Counted from the first letter of the stretch, positions 1 through 6,516 are shown. The stretch is DNA of 8,985 bases from Dehalococcoidia bacterium UBA5627 (GCA_002421585.1 DIKD01000087.1:19570-28554); one strand, 5' to 3'. Notes: generated by a model from the sequence alone, not told the origin. A program made the numbers and translations.

Positions 1-1
1 G

Positions 2-853
2 GCGATGCCGTTTCTATCGGAAAAACGGCTTATAATCGTTGAAGGATTGCTGGAAAGATTCAGTTCCGATGCTCCCAAAAGCAGGGGCAAGAAAACTACC
101 CGCGCATCTGTAAAACAAAACGATATCGAATCATATATCAATATATTTACTAATCTTCCGGAAAGCACAGTCGCCGTGCTAATAGATGGAGAAATAGGCA
201 AAAACAATCCACTCTTTGACGGTATATCCGTAAAAGCCAAAGTCAGTTCGTTTCCACTTTTGAAAGGTGAGAATCTGATGCAGTGGATAAAGAAGCGGGT
301 TGTCAAAGAGGGGGGTAAAATATCTCCCGAAGCGGTCAGATTGCTTGAAAAACAGGTGGGGGGCGATTTATGGGTAATGTCGGGAGAAATTGCCAAGCTG
401 GCAACCTATGCGCTGGGGCGGCAAATTGAAAAAGAGGATGTAATCCGGTTGGTGGGGTATACCCGCCAGGCTAATATCTTCAGTATGGTCGATGCTGTGC
501 TCGGTTTTAAAGCCGGGGTGGGGCAGCAGATGCTAGAGCAATTGATGTTTGAAGGTATGGCTCCGCCGCAAATCCTTTTTATGATATCGCGGCAGGTGCG
601 CCTGATGATACAGATTAAAGCTATGTTAAAAGAAAGAAAGCCGCAGTCCGAAATGCAGATGAAGCTCGGTTTGAATAGTGATTTCGTCTGGCATAAAACG
701 CTGGAACAGAGCAATATGTATTCCCTCGAGAGGCTGAAAGAATTGTATCATAAATTGCTGGATACCGATGTTGCTATCAAGACCGGCAGATACAACGACG
801 AACTGGCTTTGAATATCCTGATTGCCGAGATGTGTTCGACTAAAACGGGATAA
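2..853 (+). CDS. holA: DNA polymerase III delta subunit, 5'-truncated by window edge
   Basis: The delta subunit of the clamp loader opens the beta sliding clamp and helps load it on primed DNA in the cytoplasmic replisome. The reading frame is open from base 2, and 283 residues are visible. The first methionine (base 5) is internal: the segment PFLSEKRLIIVEG is the conserved strand that in full-length HolA lies about 60 residues from the N-terminus, and the family is usually about 330-345 residues. Further support is the run KISPEAVRLLEKQVGGDLW, followed by the helical NEIxKL-like segment (SGEIAKLATYA), and the C-terminal collar domain with MISRQVRLMIQIK and a final GRYNDELALNILIAEM, typical of delta. 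The gene ends in a repeat-rich spacer with no intrinsic terminator visible on this strand. Family assignment is firm; the true start lies outside the window. Confidence 0.93.
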   Translation, partial: AMPFLSEKRLIIVEGLLERFSSDAPKSRGKKTTRASVKQNDIESYINIFTNLPESTVAVLIDGEIGKNNPLFDGISVKAKVSSFPLLKGENLMQWIKKRVVKEGGKISPEAVRLLEKQVGGDLWVMSGEIAKLATYALGRQIEKEDVIRLVGYTRQANIFSMVDAVLGFKAGVGQQMLEQLMFEGMAPPQILFMISRQVRLMIQIKAMLKERKPQSEMQMKLGLNSDFVWHKTLEQSNMYSLERLKELYHKLLDTDVAIKTGRYNDELALNILIAEMCSTKTG

Positions 854-867
854 AATCCGTATGTATT

Positions 868-971
868 CCCTCATTCGTCATTTCGATTAACCTGTATGCC
901 ATCCCGACTTGCCGGGACAAAAAACGGCTTCCCTCGGGGGAAGCTGTCGAATGAAATGAGACTGATGAGGG
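868..971. repeat. Imperfect inverted repeat enclosing a GC-rich hairpin
   Basis: The left arm begins at 868 (CCCTCATTCGTCATTTCG). Its complement appears with small indels at about 950-971 (TGAAATGAGACTGATGAGGG). Inside are a short TCCCG/CGGGA pair near 902-916 and a perfect 7-bp hairpin at 927-944 (GCTTCCC, loop TCGG, GGGAAGC). Read on the minus strand, that hairpin is followed by a T-run (complement of 919-924), which looks like an intrinsic terminator, but there is no minus-strand gene for it to serve. Confidence 0.55.
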
Positions 972-988
972 ATTATGAAATGTTGTAT

Positions 989-1082
989 TAACCACCCCAC
1001 CCCGGATGTTGAGTTTCGGCAAACCGGAACGAAATCCCGATTTATCGGGATTTCGTTCGCCTTTCACGAATTCAGCATGACA
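989..1082 (+). repeat. Dispersed repeat copy 1 (TAACCACCCC...AATTCAGCATGACA), interrupted by a hairpin
   Basis: Bases 989-1008 match 6609-6628 at 19 of 20 positions, and 1064-1082 match 6643-6661 exactly over 19 bases. In the copy at 6609 the two blocks are 14 bases apart, whereas here they are 55 bases apart and the gap carries a perfect 15-bp hairpin (1027-1058). A third, weaker relative of the right block lies at 1383-1400 (CACGAACTCAGCATGACA). Confidence 0.75.
1027..1058. repeat. Perfect 15-bp hairpin with a two-base spacer
   Basis: GAACGAAATCCCGAT (1027-1041) and ATCGGGATTTCGTTC (1044-1058) are exact reverse complements separated by TT. There is no T-run after either arm, so it is not an obvious intrinsic terminator. 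It sits inside repeat copy 1, where the other copy has only 14 bases. Confidence 0.85.
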
Positions 1083-1092
1083 AATAAAAAAC

Positions 1093-1158
1093 GTAGGGAC
1101 GACCATTGGTCGTCCGCATTTATGTATCTGTATATGGCGGACGGGCAATGCCCATCCC
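1093..1158. repeat. GTAGGG-type palindromic module, copy 1
   Basis: GTAGGG at 1093 leads into the palindrome GGACGACCATTGGTCGTCC (1097-1115). After an 18-base AT-rich gap come ATGGCGG and an imperfect GGGCA/TGCCC pair (1143-1153). The same building blocks occur at 6456-6508 in a different order. I recall such GTAGGGNCGACC-like intergenic repeats being common in several bacterial genomes; no coding capacity is apparent. Confidence 0.7.
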
Positions 1159-1177
1159 AAATATATATAATAAACTT

Positions 1178-1199
1178 CCCCCGACCGTGAGGTCGGGGG
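1178..1199. repeat. Perfect 9-bp GC-rich hairpin
   Basis: CCCCCGACC (1178-1186), loop GTGA, GGTCGGGGG (1191-1199). A convincing T-run is missing on both sides, so I list it as a structural repeat and not as a terminator. Confidence 0.7.
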
Positions 1200-1310
1200 T
1201 ATTGAGTTCGGTAAGATAAAAGACATTGGTAATGAGAATAATAAGACAGTTGCTAAAAGCGGAAATAATAAATAATATTGATATAATCCCCGCCGTTATG
1301 GTTCGACAGG

Positions 1311-1352
1311 CTCACCACGAACGGCTTTGGGATGACTCACTACGAACGGATT
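1311..1352 (+). repeat. Two diverged direct repeats (CTCACCACGAACGG type)
   Basis: The 17-base blocks at 1311-1327 and 1336-1352 match at 15 positions. Together with GTTCGACAGG upstream and CTTGTCGAAGGACACGAA downstream (1371-1387), they form a degenerate inverted arrangement typical of dispersed intergenic repeats. Confidence 0.6.
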
Positions 1353-1462
1353 TAGCAATATCCGCGCATCCTTGTCGAAGGACACGAACTCAGCATGACA
1401 ATTTTTAAACTATGAAGTATTTATATGTAGGATGATAGGCTATATTTCTACTCAAGATTGAA

Positions 1463-1491
1463 TTGACTTATGAAAAGTTCAGTCATATAAT
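1463..1491 (+). promoter_or_regulatory. Sigma-70-type promoter for the small membrane ORF
   Basis: TTGACT (1463-1468), a 17-base spacer, then a perfect TATAAT (1486-1491). Transcription would start near 1498, leaving a leader of about 39 bases before the ATG at 1537. Confidence 0.75.
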
Positions 1492-1536
1492 TCCAATGAT
1501 GCCCAACGATTGAAATCAGATACTGGATAAATAATC

Positions 1537-1758
1537 ATGAAGGTATTTTTTGAAAGATTATTTAAAATATCAGGTTCATTAATTTTATTGATTGGCGTAT
1601 CGGGTGTACTAATTAGCATTATTACGTCATTGTTTTCAAAGCCACGTATTCATCCTACTGCCGGCAATAGTGATATATTTCTATATGTTATTATCGCAGG
1701 ATTGGTATTTATGGGTATAGGAACTGTGATTCATAAGATTAAAACTTCAGAAAAATAA
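1537..1758 (+). CDS. Small two-helix membrane protein, unknown function
   Basis: This 73-residue protein has two hydrophobic segments (about residues 11-33 and 46-66) joined by a short polar loop (SKPRIHPTAGNSD). Both ends are basic, predicting a helical hairpin with both termini in the cytoplasm. I do not recognise a family. Evidence for a real gene is the near-consensus promoter 17 bases in spacing just upstream and a clean membrane-protein profile. Against it are the small size and the lack of a clear Shine-Dalgarno sequence before the ATG. A hand count over 1561-1740 gives about 32% GC, well below the housekeeping genes nearby, which hints at recent acquisition or relaxed constraint. It lies 98 bases before alaS, which has its own promoter, so co-transcription is possible but not needed. 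Confidence 0.6.
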   Translation: MKVFFERLFKISGSLILLIGVSGVLISIITSLFSKPRIHPTAGNSDIFLYVIIAGLVFMGIGTVIHKIKTSEK

Positions 1759-1816
1759 TCAATATCTTTTTATACTCATCAATCCCGGCTTATATTGGTT
1801 ATTAGCCTTTCCCAAA

Positions 1817-1845
1817 TTGACAGAAACCATTCCTTAAATTACAAT
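1817..1845 (+). promoter_or_regulatory. Strong sigma-70-type promoter for the alaS operon
   Basis: Perfect TTGACA (1817-1822), a 17-base spacer, then TACAAT (1840-1845, five of six). The usual start point, 6-8 bases downstream, is about 1851-1853, only 4-6 bases before the first ATG of alaS. No ribosome-binding site precedes that ATG, which predicts a leaderless or nearly leaderless mRNA. Confidence 0.75.
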
Positions 1846-1856
1846 CTAATTCTACT

Positions 1857-4688
1857 ATGAGTATGACAGGCGATAACATCAGGGAAGGCTTTTTACGTTA
1901 CTTTGAGGAAAAAGGGCATAAAATAATGCCCAGTTCCTCGCTGGTACCTCACGGCGACCCGACGCTGCTTCTAACCAGCGCCGGTATGGTGCAGTTCAAA
2001 CCCTACTTTTTAGGCGAGAAACCCCCGGCAACCCGCATGGCATCCTGCCAGAAGTGTTTCCGGGTAACCGACATCGATTCGGTCGGAGATACCAAGCACC
2101 TGACCTTTTTTGAGATGCTGGGAAACTTCAGCATCGGCGATTATTTTAAGGAAGGGGCGATTGACTTCGCCTGGGAATACGTCATTGAACGACTGCTGCT
2201 TCCTAAAGAACGCATCTGGATAACCGTTTATCAGGATGACGACGAGGCTTTCGAAATCTGGAATAAGAAAATCGGTGTTCCTGCTGAACGTATCGTCCGT
2301 TGTGGTGAAAAAGAAAACTTTTGGGGTCCTGCCGGCGATTCCGGCCCCTGCGGCCCTTGCAGTGAGTTGCACTACGATTTCGGCAAGGATGCCGGCTGTG
2401 GAAGAGCCGATTGCTCTCCGGCCTGCTCATGTGAACGTTTTTCCGAAATCTGGAACCTGGTGTTCGTGCAATATAATCAGGATAAATCCGGAAAGCGCAC
2501 TCCGCTGGTAAAAGGGCACATTGATACCGGTATGGGGCTGGAGCGGGTTACAGTTATTAAACAGAACAGGAAATCGGTCTATGATACCGATTTGTTTACT
2601 CCGCTGCTGGATGCTATTTCCGAGCTTTCGGGCATCAAGTACGGCTCTGACAGCTCCGCTGATAACAATATGAGAGTAGTCGCCGAGCATGGCAGGGCAA
2701 CCGCCTTTCTGATTGCCGACGGCGTACTGCCCGGCAACGAAAAACGGAGCTATGTTGTAAGACGCTTGATGCGCCGCGCCATCTTCTTTGGAAAAAAGTT
2801 AAATGCCAGCAAGTCGTTTCTGGCTGAGGTAGCTAAAATCACAATTGAGAAGATGAAACACGAGTATCCAGAACTGGGGCTGAAAAAGGATTTTATACTA
2901 AAAATAATAGATACTGAGGAAGCTCGTTTCAATGAAACATTGACTACTGGGTTGGAGATGTTAGATGATGAAATTATCCAATCGCTTCAGGATTCTATAG
3001 ATCTTGCACAACAAGCTCAGAAGGAATTTGAGAAGATAGAAATTAATCCTGAGCTATATAAAGCATCCCAAGAGATTGGAAATGCAATTAAAAATATTCA
3101 GAAAGCTTTAAATACATCGGTTACAGCAGAAGTATTTAAAGATTCAATTGATAAACTTAAGGGGATTGATGAATATATGAAAAATATTCAGATTGAACCT
3201 GATGTTCTTAACGCATTAAATTATATTAATGAGAAAATCAATAATGCAACAAAGATCTCCGGCAAGAAGGCTTTCAAGCTCTACGATACATATGGTTTCC
3301 CCGTCGATTTAACACAGGAAGTTGCTTCCAAGCAGGGATTTACAGTGGATATGGCAGGCTTCGAAGCCGAGATGGAAAAACAGCGCGAAAAAGCCAAGTC
3401 GGCAAACAGGTTCAAAAAGAGCCTGTCACTGGGTATGGATGCTGAGGTTATCAACGGCTGTGGGGCAAGTATTTTTACCGGTTATGAAAATCTTGCCGGT
3501 AAATCCGTAATCAGCGGCCTTTTATATAAAAATAAAAATGTTAACGAAGTTGCAGAGGGGCAGGAAGCCGCCGTAATGCTGGATAAAACCCCTTTCTATG
3601 CCGAAAAGGGTGGGCAAGTCGGCGATACCGGCGAAATCAACGGCTTCGGCGGTAAATTCATTATTAAAGACACCGTCCAAATAAGCGATAAAATCGTGGC
3701 GCATAAGGGATATGTAGCGCAGGGTGTTTTCAAAACCGGTGACGAAGTTACCGCGCAGGTGGATATCGAACGCAGGCTGGATATTGCGCGCAATCATACG
3801 GCGACGCATCTATTACAATATGCCTTACGGAAAGTGCTCGGCGAGCACGTTCAACAGCGTGGCTCGCTGGTGTCTCCCGACAGGTTGAGATTCGATTTTT
3901 CGCATATGTCTGCCATGACGGATGACGAAATCGAGAAAGTCCAGTCAATCGTCAACTATGAAATACGCAGAAATCACTCTGTCTGTCCGGTAACAATGCC
4001 TTATAAGCAGGCCGTTAAAGAAGGGGCAATCGCTCTTTTCGATGAAAAATACGGCGACGAAGTCCGGGTATTGAAAATAGGCAGCCCCTTAATAAGCGCC
4101 GAACTGTGCGGAGGCACTCACGTTTCCACAACCGGAGAAATCGGATTCTTCCGGATAATCTCCGAGTCCAGTATAGGGGGCGGTATTCGCCGTATCGAAG
4201 CGGTTACCGGCAGGGGAGCGGAGCAGGCGGTAAAGAATGACATTATCAATCTTAAAAATGAAATCCTGGCTGTTCAGGCTGAACTGGACAGGGAACGTCG
4301 TCAGATAGTTGCTTTGCAGCGCGGACAGGCAAAGCAGCAGGCTGATATCCTGCTTGAAAAAGTAGATATGGTAAATGGAATAAAGCTGTTGGTAAGCCGC
4401 ATCGAGGCTGCCGATAACGATATGATGCGTGATATGGCGGATATACTGCGCTCTAAACTCGGCAGCGGCATTGTGGTTCTGGGGGCGGTCTTGGATGATA
4501 AACCATCATTTATAGTGGCTGTAACTCCCGACCTGGTAAAAAAAGGCTATCAGGCAGGTAAGCTGGTAAAGCACATTTCATCCGTTGCCGGTGGCGGGGG
4601 TGGCGGTAAGCCGGATATGGCACAGGGCGGCGGCAGGGATATAGATAAACTGGAAGAAGCCATCAATTCTGTAAAAGGAATATTATAA
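1857..4688 (+). CDS. alaS: Alanine--tRNA ligase with an extra internal segment
   Basis: Cytoplasmic class II synthetase that charges tRNA-Ala and hydrolyses mis-charged Ser/Gly-tRNA. Order of parts: the catalytic core at about 1-250, with motif 2 (CFRVTDID...FFEMLGNFSIGDYF, 67-97) and motif 3 GMGLER (225-230); a cysteine cluster CGRADCSPACSC (181-192); the tRNA-recognition region; the editing domain with zinc ligands HTATH (647-651) and CGGTH (751-755); a coiled coil at about 796-840; and the C-terminal DHHA1-type domain with the glycine-rich run at 912-926. At 943 residues it is longer than the usual 860-880. The excess lies between DDEI (370-373) and the conserved GKKAFKLYDTYGFPVDL (469-485), where about 93 residues replace the usual 10-15. 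Starts at residue 1 or 3 (1857 or 1863) are both possible, as neither has a Shine-Dalgarno sequence. First gene of the alaS-ruvX-tgt operon. All editing and motif residues are present, so it is probably functional. Confidence 0.97.
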   Translation: MSMTGDNIREGFLRYFEEKGHKIMPSSSLVPHGDPTLLLTSAGMVQFKPYFLGEKPPATRMASCQKCFRVTDIDSVGDTKHLTFFEMLGNFSIGDYFKEGAIDFAWEYVIERLLLPKERIWITVYQDDDEAFEIWNKKIGVPAERIVRCGEKENFWGPAGDSGPCGPCSELHYDFGKDAGCGRADCSPACSCERFSEIWNLVFVQYNQDKSGKRTPLVKGHIDTGMGLERVTVIKQNRKSVYDTDLFTPLLDAISELSGIKYGSDSSADNNMRVVAEHGRATAFLIADGVLPGNEKRSYVVRRLMRRAIFFGKKLNASKSFLAEVAKITIEKMKHEYPELGLKKDFILKIIDTEEARFNETLTTGLEMLDDEIIQSLQDSIDLAQQAQKEFEKIEINPELYKASQEIGNAIKNIQKALNTSVTAEVFKDSIDKLKGIDEYMKNIQIEPDVLNALNYINEKINNATKISGKKAFKLYDTYGFPVDLTQEVASKQGFTVDMAGFEAEMEKQREKAKSANRFKKSLSLGMDAEVINGCGASIFTGYENLAGKSVISGLLYKNKNVNEVAEGQEAAVMLDKTPFYAEKGGQVGDTGEINGFGGKFIIKDTVQISDKIVAHKGYVAQGVFKTGDEVTAQVDIERRLDIARNHTATHLLQYALRKVLGEHVQQRGSLVSPDRLRFDFSHMSAMTDDEIEKVQSIVNYEIRRNHSVCPVTMPYKQAVKEGAIALFDEKYGDEVRVLKIGSPLISAELCGGTHVSTTGEIGFFRIISESSIGGGIRRIEAVTGRGAEQAVKNDIINLKNEILAVQAELDRERRQIVALQRGQAKQQADILLEKVDMVNGIKLLVSRIEAADNDMMRDMADILRSKLGSGIVVLGAVLDDKPSFIVAVTPDLVKKGYQAGKLVKHISSVAGGGGGGKPDMAQGGGRDIDKLEEAINSVKGIL
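2976..3254 (+). other. In-frame AT-rich extra segment inside alaS (residues about 374-466)
   Basis: This segment has no counterpart in the AlaRS proteins I know beyond a short loop. It is rich in Ile, Asn, Lys, Glu and Gln, is predicted helical and amphipathic, and has no cysteines and no intein splice motifs. A weak internal repeat is visible: KIEINPELYKASQEI (393-407) resembles NIQIEPDVLNALNYI (443-457), and the 12-base string AAAATATTCAGA recurs exactly 90 bases apart (3091 and 3181). A hand count of 2881-3240 gives about 30% GC, against 57% in bases 3601-3660. The reading frame is intact throughout, so it is translated as part of AlaRS unless removed at the RNA or protein level. Boundaries are approximate. 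Confidence 0.8.
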
Positions 4689-4708
4689 AGATTATTGTCT
4701 GTAAATTC

Positions 4709-4714
4709 AGGAGA
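4709..4714 (+). promoter_or_regulatory. Ribosome-binding site deciding the ruvX start
   Basis: AGGAGA lies seven bases before the ATG at 4722, favouring that start over an in-frame TTG at 4695. The TTG would add nine residues ahead of the conserved LGLDVGDRRIGVA strand. Confidence 0.8.
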
Positions 4715-4721
4715 TACCGGA

Positions 4722-5165
4722 ATGCGTTCGCTGGGGCTTGACGTAGGGGATAGGAGAATCGGTGTGGCGATGAGCGACCCGTCCGGCATAGTTGCCAGTC
4801 CGCTTACGATAATCGAGCGAAAAAACGATATCGTCGATATAGAAACCATTGTCGATATCGTTAGGCGTAACGAAGTAGGCCATATCATTGTCGGTTTGCC
4901 GCTTGCCGCTGACGGCGGCGTCGGTATGCAAGCTGAAAAAGTATACGATTTTGTAAGTAAGCTGAAAGTAAGTGTAGATATACCTCTTGAATTTAGAGAT
5001 GAAAGCTTTTCCACCGATTCTGCCAGAAAACTGATGCTGCAAACGAAGTCAAAAAAAGCGCGTAGAAATACCAGTGACGACGCTATCGCAGCGGCTTATA
5101 TTCTGCAACACTTTTTGGAAGAGCAATATCTTGCCAATTTACAGGAGCCGGAAGCAATAGATTGA
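4722..5165 (+). CDS. ruvX: RuvX/YqgF family RNase H-fold nuclease (putative pre-16S rRNA nuclease)
   Basis: The 147-residue protein matches the YqgF family in length and motifs: LGLDVGDRRIGVAMSD (4-19) with the first acidic residue D7, VGLPLAADGG (57-66), the second acidic patch DES (93-95), and DDAIAAAYILQHFL (119-132) with the last catalytic aspartate. This family was first proposed to resolve Holliday junctions and is better supported in some bacteria as the nuclease maturing the 5' end of 16S rRNA; which role applies here cannot be read from sequence. It starts 33 bases after the alaS stop and overlaps tgt by four bases (TTGA), so it is almost certainly co-transcribed and translationally coupled to tgt. 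Confidence 0.94.
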   Translation: MRSLGLDVGDRRIGVAMSDPSGIVASPLTIIERKNDIVDIETIVDIVRRNEVGHIIVGLPLAADGGVGMQAEKVYDFVSKLKVSVDIPLEFRDESFSTDSARKLMLQTKSKKARRNTSDDAIAAAYILQHFLEEQYLANLQEPEAID

Positions 5166-6334
5166 GTGTCCTGAATTTAGAAAAAACATGTCCAAACACC
5201 TCCGCACGCGCCGGAAAACTGCAGACACGGCACGGCATCGTGGAAACGCCGGTATTCTGCCCGGTTGGCAGCCAGGCTACTGTTAAAACGCTTACCGCCG
5301 AGGAAGTAAAAAGCCTCGGATTCAATATGATTCTGTGTAATAATTATCACCTCTATCTGCGTCCCGGAATAGAAACGGTGGCAGAGCTGGGCGGTTTGCA
5401 CCGCTTTATGAAATGGGATGGGGCGATTCTGACCGACAGCGGAGGTTATCAGGTTTTCAGCCTTTCTCCGTTAATCGAACTCTCCGATGAAGGGGTTGTT
5501 TTCCGTTCACATCTGGACGGCAGTCGTCATTTCATAACCCCCGAAAGCGCCACACTGTTTCAAGAAAAACTCGGGGCGGATGTCATAATGGTTTTGGATG
5601 AATGCGTTCATATAGATGCCGATTATACTAAAGTTGAAAGAGCAATGGAGCGCACCCACCTTTGGGCGAAAAGGTGTCTTGATGCCCATAAAATACCCGA
5701 ACAGTCGCTTTTTGCCATAGTGCAGGGAGGGGTCTTTTCGGATTTAAGGCGCCGCTCTGCCGAATATCTGACATCGCTCGATTTTCCCGGCTATGCGCTG
5801 GGGGGCTTAAGCCTCGGGGAGGCTAAAGAGATTACTTATAGTATCGTCGATGAAACAGTGTCATTATTGCCGAAAGACAAGCCGCGCTATCTGATGGGAG
5901 TCGGCGCACCGGAAGACATTGTAGAAGGGGTGGCAAGGGGTATCGATATCTTTGATTGCGTACTGCCGACACGCGTTGCCCGCAACGGGGCATTGTTTAC
6001 CCGCAGCGGGCGTATCAATATCACCAACAGCGGTTACGGCAGGAAAGACGAACCCGTCGACCCGTCGTGCGATTGCTATACCTGCAAAAACCACTCGGCG
6101 GCTTATGTGCATCACCTTTTCGATGCCAAAGAGTTATTGGCTTATCGTCTGGCAACAATCCATAATCTTAGGTTTATGCGTAACCTGATGAGCGATATCA
6201 GAAAGTCCATTCTTGACGGCACCTTCGCTTCTTTTAAGGCTGATTTTTTGAATAACTACAAACCCACCAACGAGGAAGTGCGCATCGAGCAGAAAAAGAA
6301 GTGGATTGAAGTGCGCCACCCGAAAGAGGGATGA
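5162..6334 (+). CDS. tgt: tRNA-guanine transglycosylase (queuosine pathway)
   Basis: Exchanges guanine 34 in GUN-anticodon tRNAs (Tyr, His, Asn, Asp) for the queuosine precursor preQ1. It is 390 residues long, close to the usual 370-385. Visible signature residues: TDSGGYQVFS (91-100) with catalytic D92, the substrate-pocket segment IVQGGVFSDLR (186-196) and GGLSLGE (214-220), the nucleophile D265 in IFDCVLPTRVARNG, and the zinc site C303, C305, C308 plus H334. The start is a TTG at 5162 that overlaps the ruvX stop, with GGAAG seven bases upstream; no in-frame ATG gives the conserved N-terminus, where GIVETPVFCPVGSQATVK lies at 25-42. Last gene of the operon; no clear intrinsic terminator follows. 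No other queuosine genes are in the window. Confidence 0.96.
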   Translation: MSVLNLEKTCPNTSARAGKLQTRHGIVETPVFCPVGSQATVKTLTAEEVKSLGFNMILCNNYHLYLRPGIETVAELGGLHRFMKWDGAILTDSGGYQVFSLSPLIELSDEGVVFRSHLDGSRHFITPESATLFQEKLGADVIMVLDECVHIDADYTKVERAMERTHLWAKRCLDAHKIPEQSLFAIVQGGVFSDLRRRSAEYLTSLDFPGYALGGLSLGEAKEITYSIVDETVSLLPKDKPRYLMGVGAPEDIVEGVARGIDIFDCVLPTRVARNGALFTRSGRINITNSGYGRKDEPVDPSCDCYTCKNHSAAYVHHLFDAKELLAYRLATIHNLRFMRNLMSDIRKSILDGTFASFKADFLNNYKPTNEEVRIEQKKKWIEVRHPKEG

Positions 6335-6455
6335 AACACTCTGTCTTTATCGTGCTGAATTCGTGAAGGACGAATGAAGTCCCGATGAAGCAGGATTTCA
6401 TTCTGGCTTGCTGGAACGACATGGCAATCTTTCTCGAATAGTCGGGATGTTTTCT

Positions 6456-6508
6456 GTAGGGACGGGCATCGCCCGTCCGCATGGCGGGCGACCATTGGTC
6501 GCCCCTAC
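6456..6508. repeat. GTAGGG-type palindromic module, copy 2
   Basis: The module begins GTAGGG and ends CCCTAC, so its termini are complementary. Inside are two 8-bp hairpins: GGACGGGC/GCCCGTCC (6460-6478) and GGGCGACC/GGTCGCCC (6486-6504), joined by GCATGGC. The CGACCATTGGTCG core is shared with 1100-1112. Confidence 0.75.
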
Positions 6509-6516
6509 GTGTTGTC

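Larger units (their letters stand above)
854..1536. other. Gene-free, hairpin- and repeat-rich spacer between holA and the small membrane ORF
   Basis: No credible gene is seen in these 683 bases. Open frames here (975-1190 +, 1226-1408 +, 840-1226 -) run through palindromes and repeats and have no ribosome-binding site or family resemblance. The stretch holds an imperfect inverted repeat (868-971), several perfect hairpins, fragments shared with the spacer at 6335-6990, two diverged direct repeats (1311-1327 and 1336-1352), and from about 1410 an AT-rich zone ending in the promoter of the next gene. It looks like an accumulation site for small dispersed intergenic repeats. Confidence 0.7.

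Noticed and set aside
919..944. Minus-strand intrinsic terminator (hairpin followed by T-run on the minus strand)
   Set aside because: The shape is right, but no minus-strand gene exists nearby; more likely part of the repeat.
840..1226. Minus-strand 128-codon open frame across the holA end and the first spacer
   Set aside because: It runs through hairpins and dispersed repeats, has no ribosome-binding site, and its translation has no family-like pattern.
1226..1408. Plus-strand 60-codon open frame
   Set aside because: Composed of the CTCACCACGAACGG-type repeats; no promoter or ribosome-binding site.
854..1536. CRISPR array or integron-like repeat array
   Set aside because: The repeats are of different kinds, irregularly spaced and palindromic, with no constant repeat-spacer pattern.
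2976..3254. Intein or intron in alaS
   Set aside because: There is no Cys/Ser at the left junction followed by splice motifs, no terminal His-Asn, the segment is too short for an intein, and the frame is fully open with no intron features recognised.
4550..5014. Minus-strand 154-codon open frame opposite alaS/ruvX
   Set aside because: Antisense shadow of two strongly supported genes.
5141..5165. preQ1 riboswitch ahead of tgt
   Set aside because: tgt overlaps ruvX in the middle of an operon, leaving no leader in which a riboswitch could lie.
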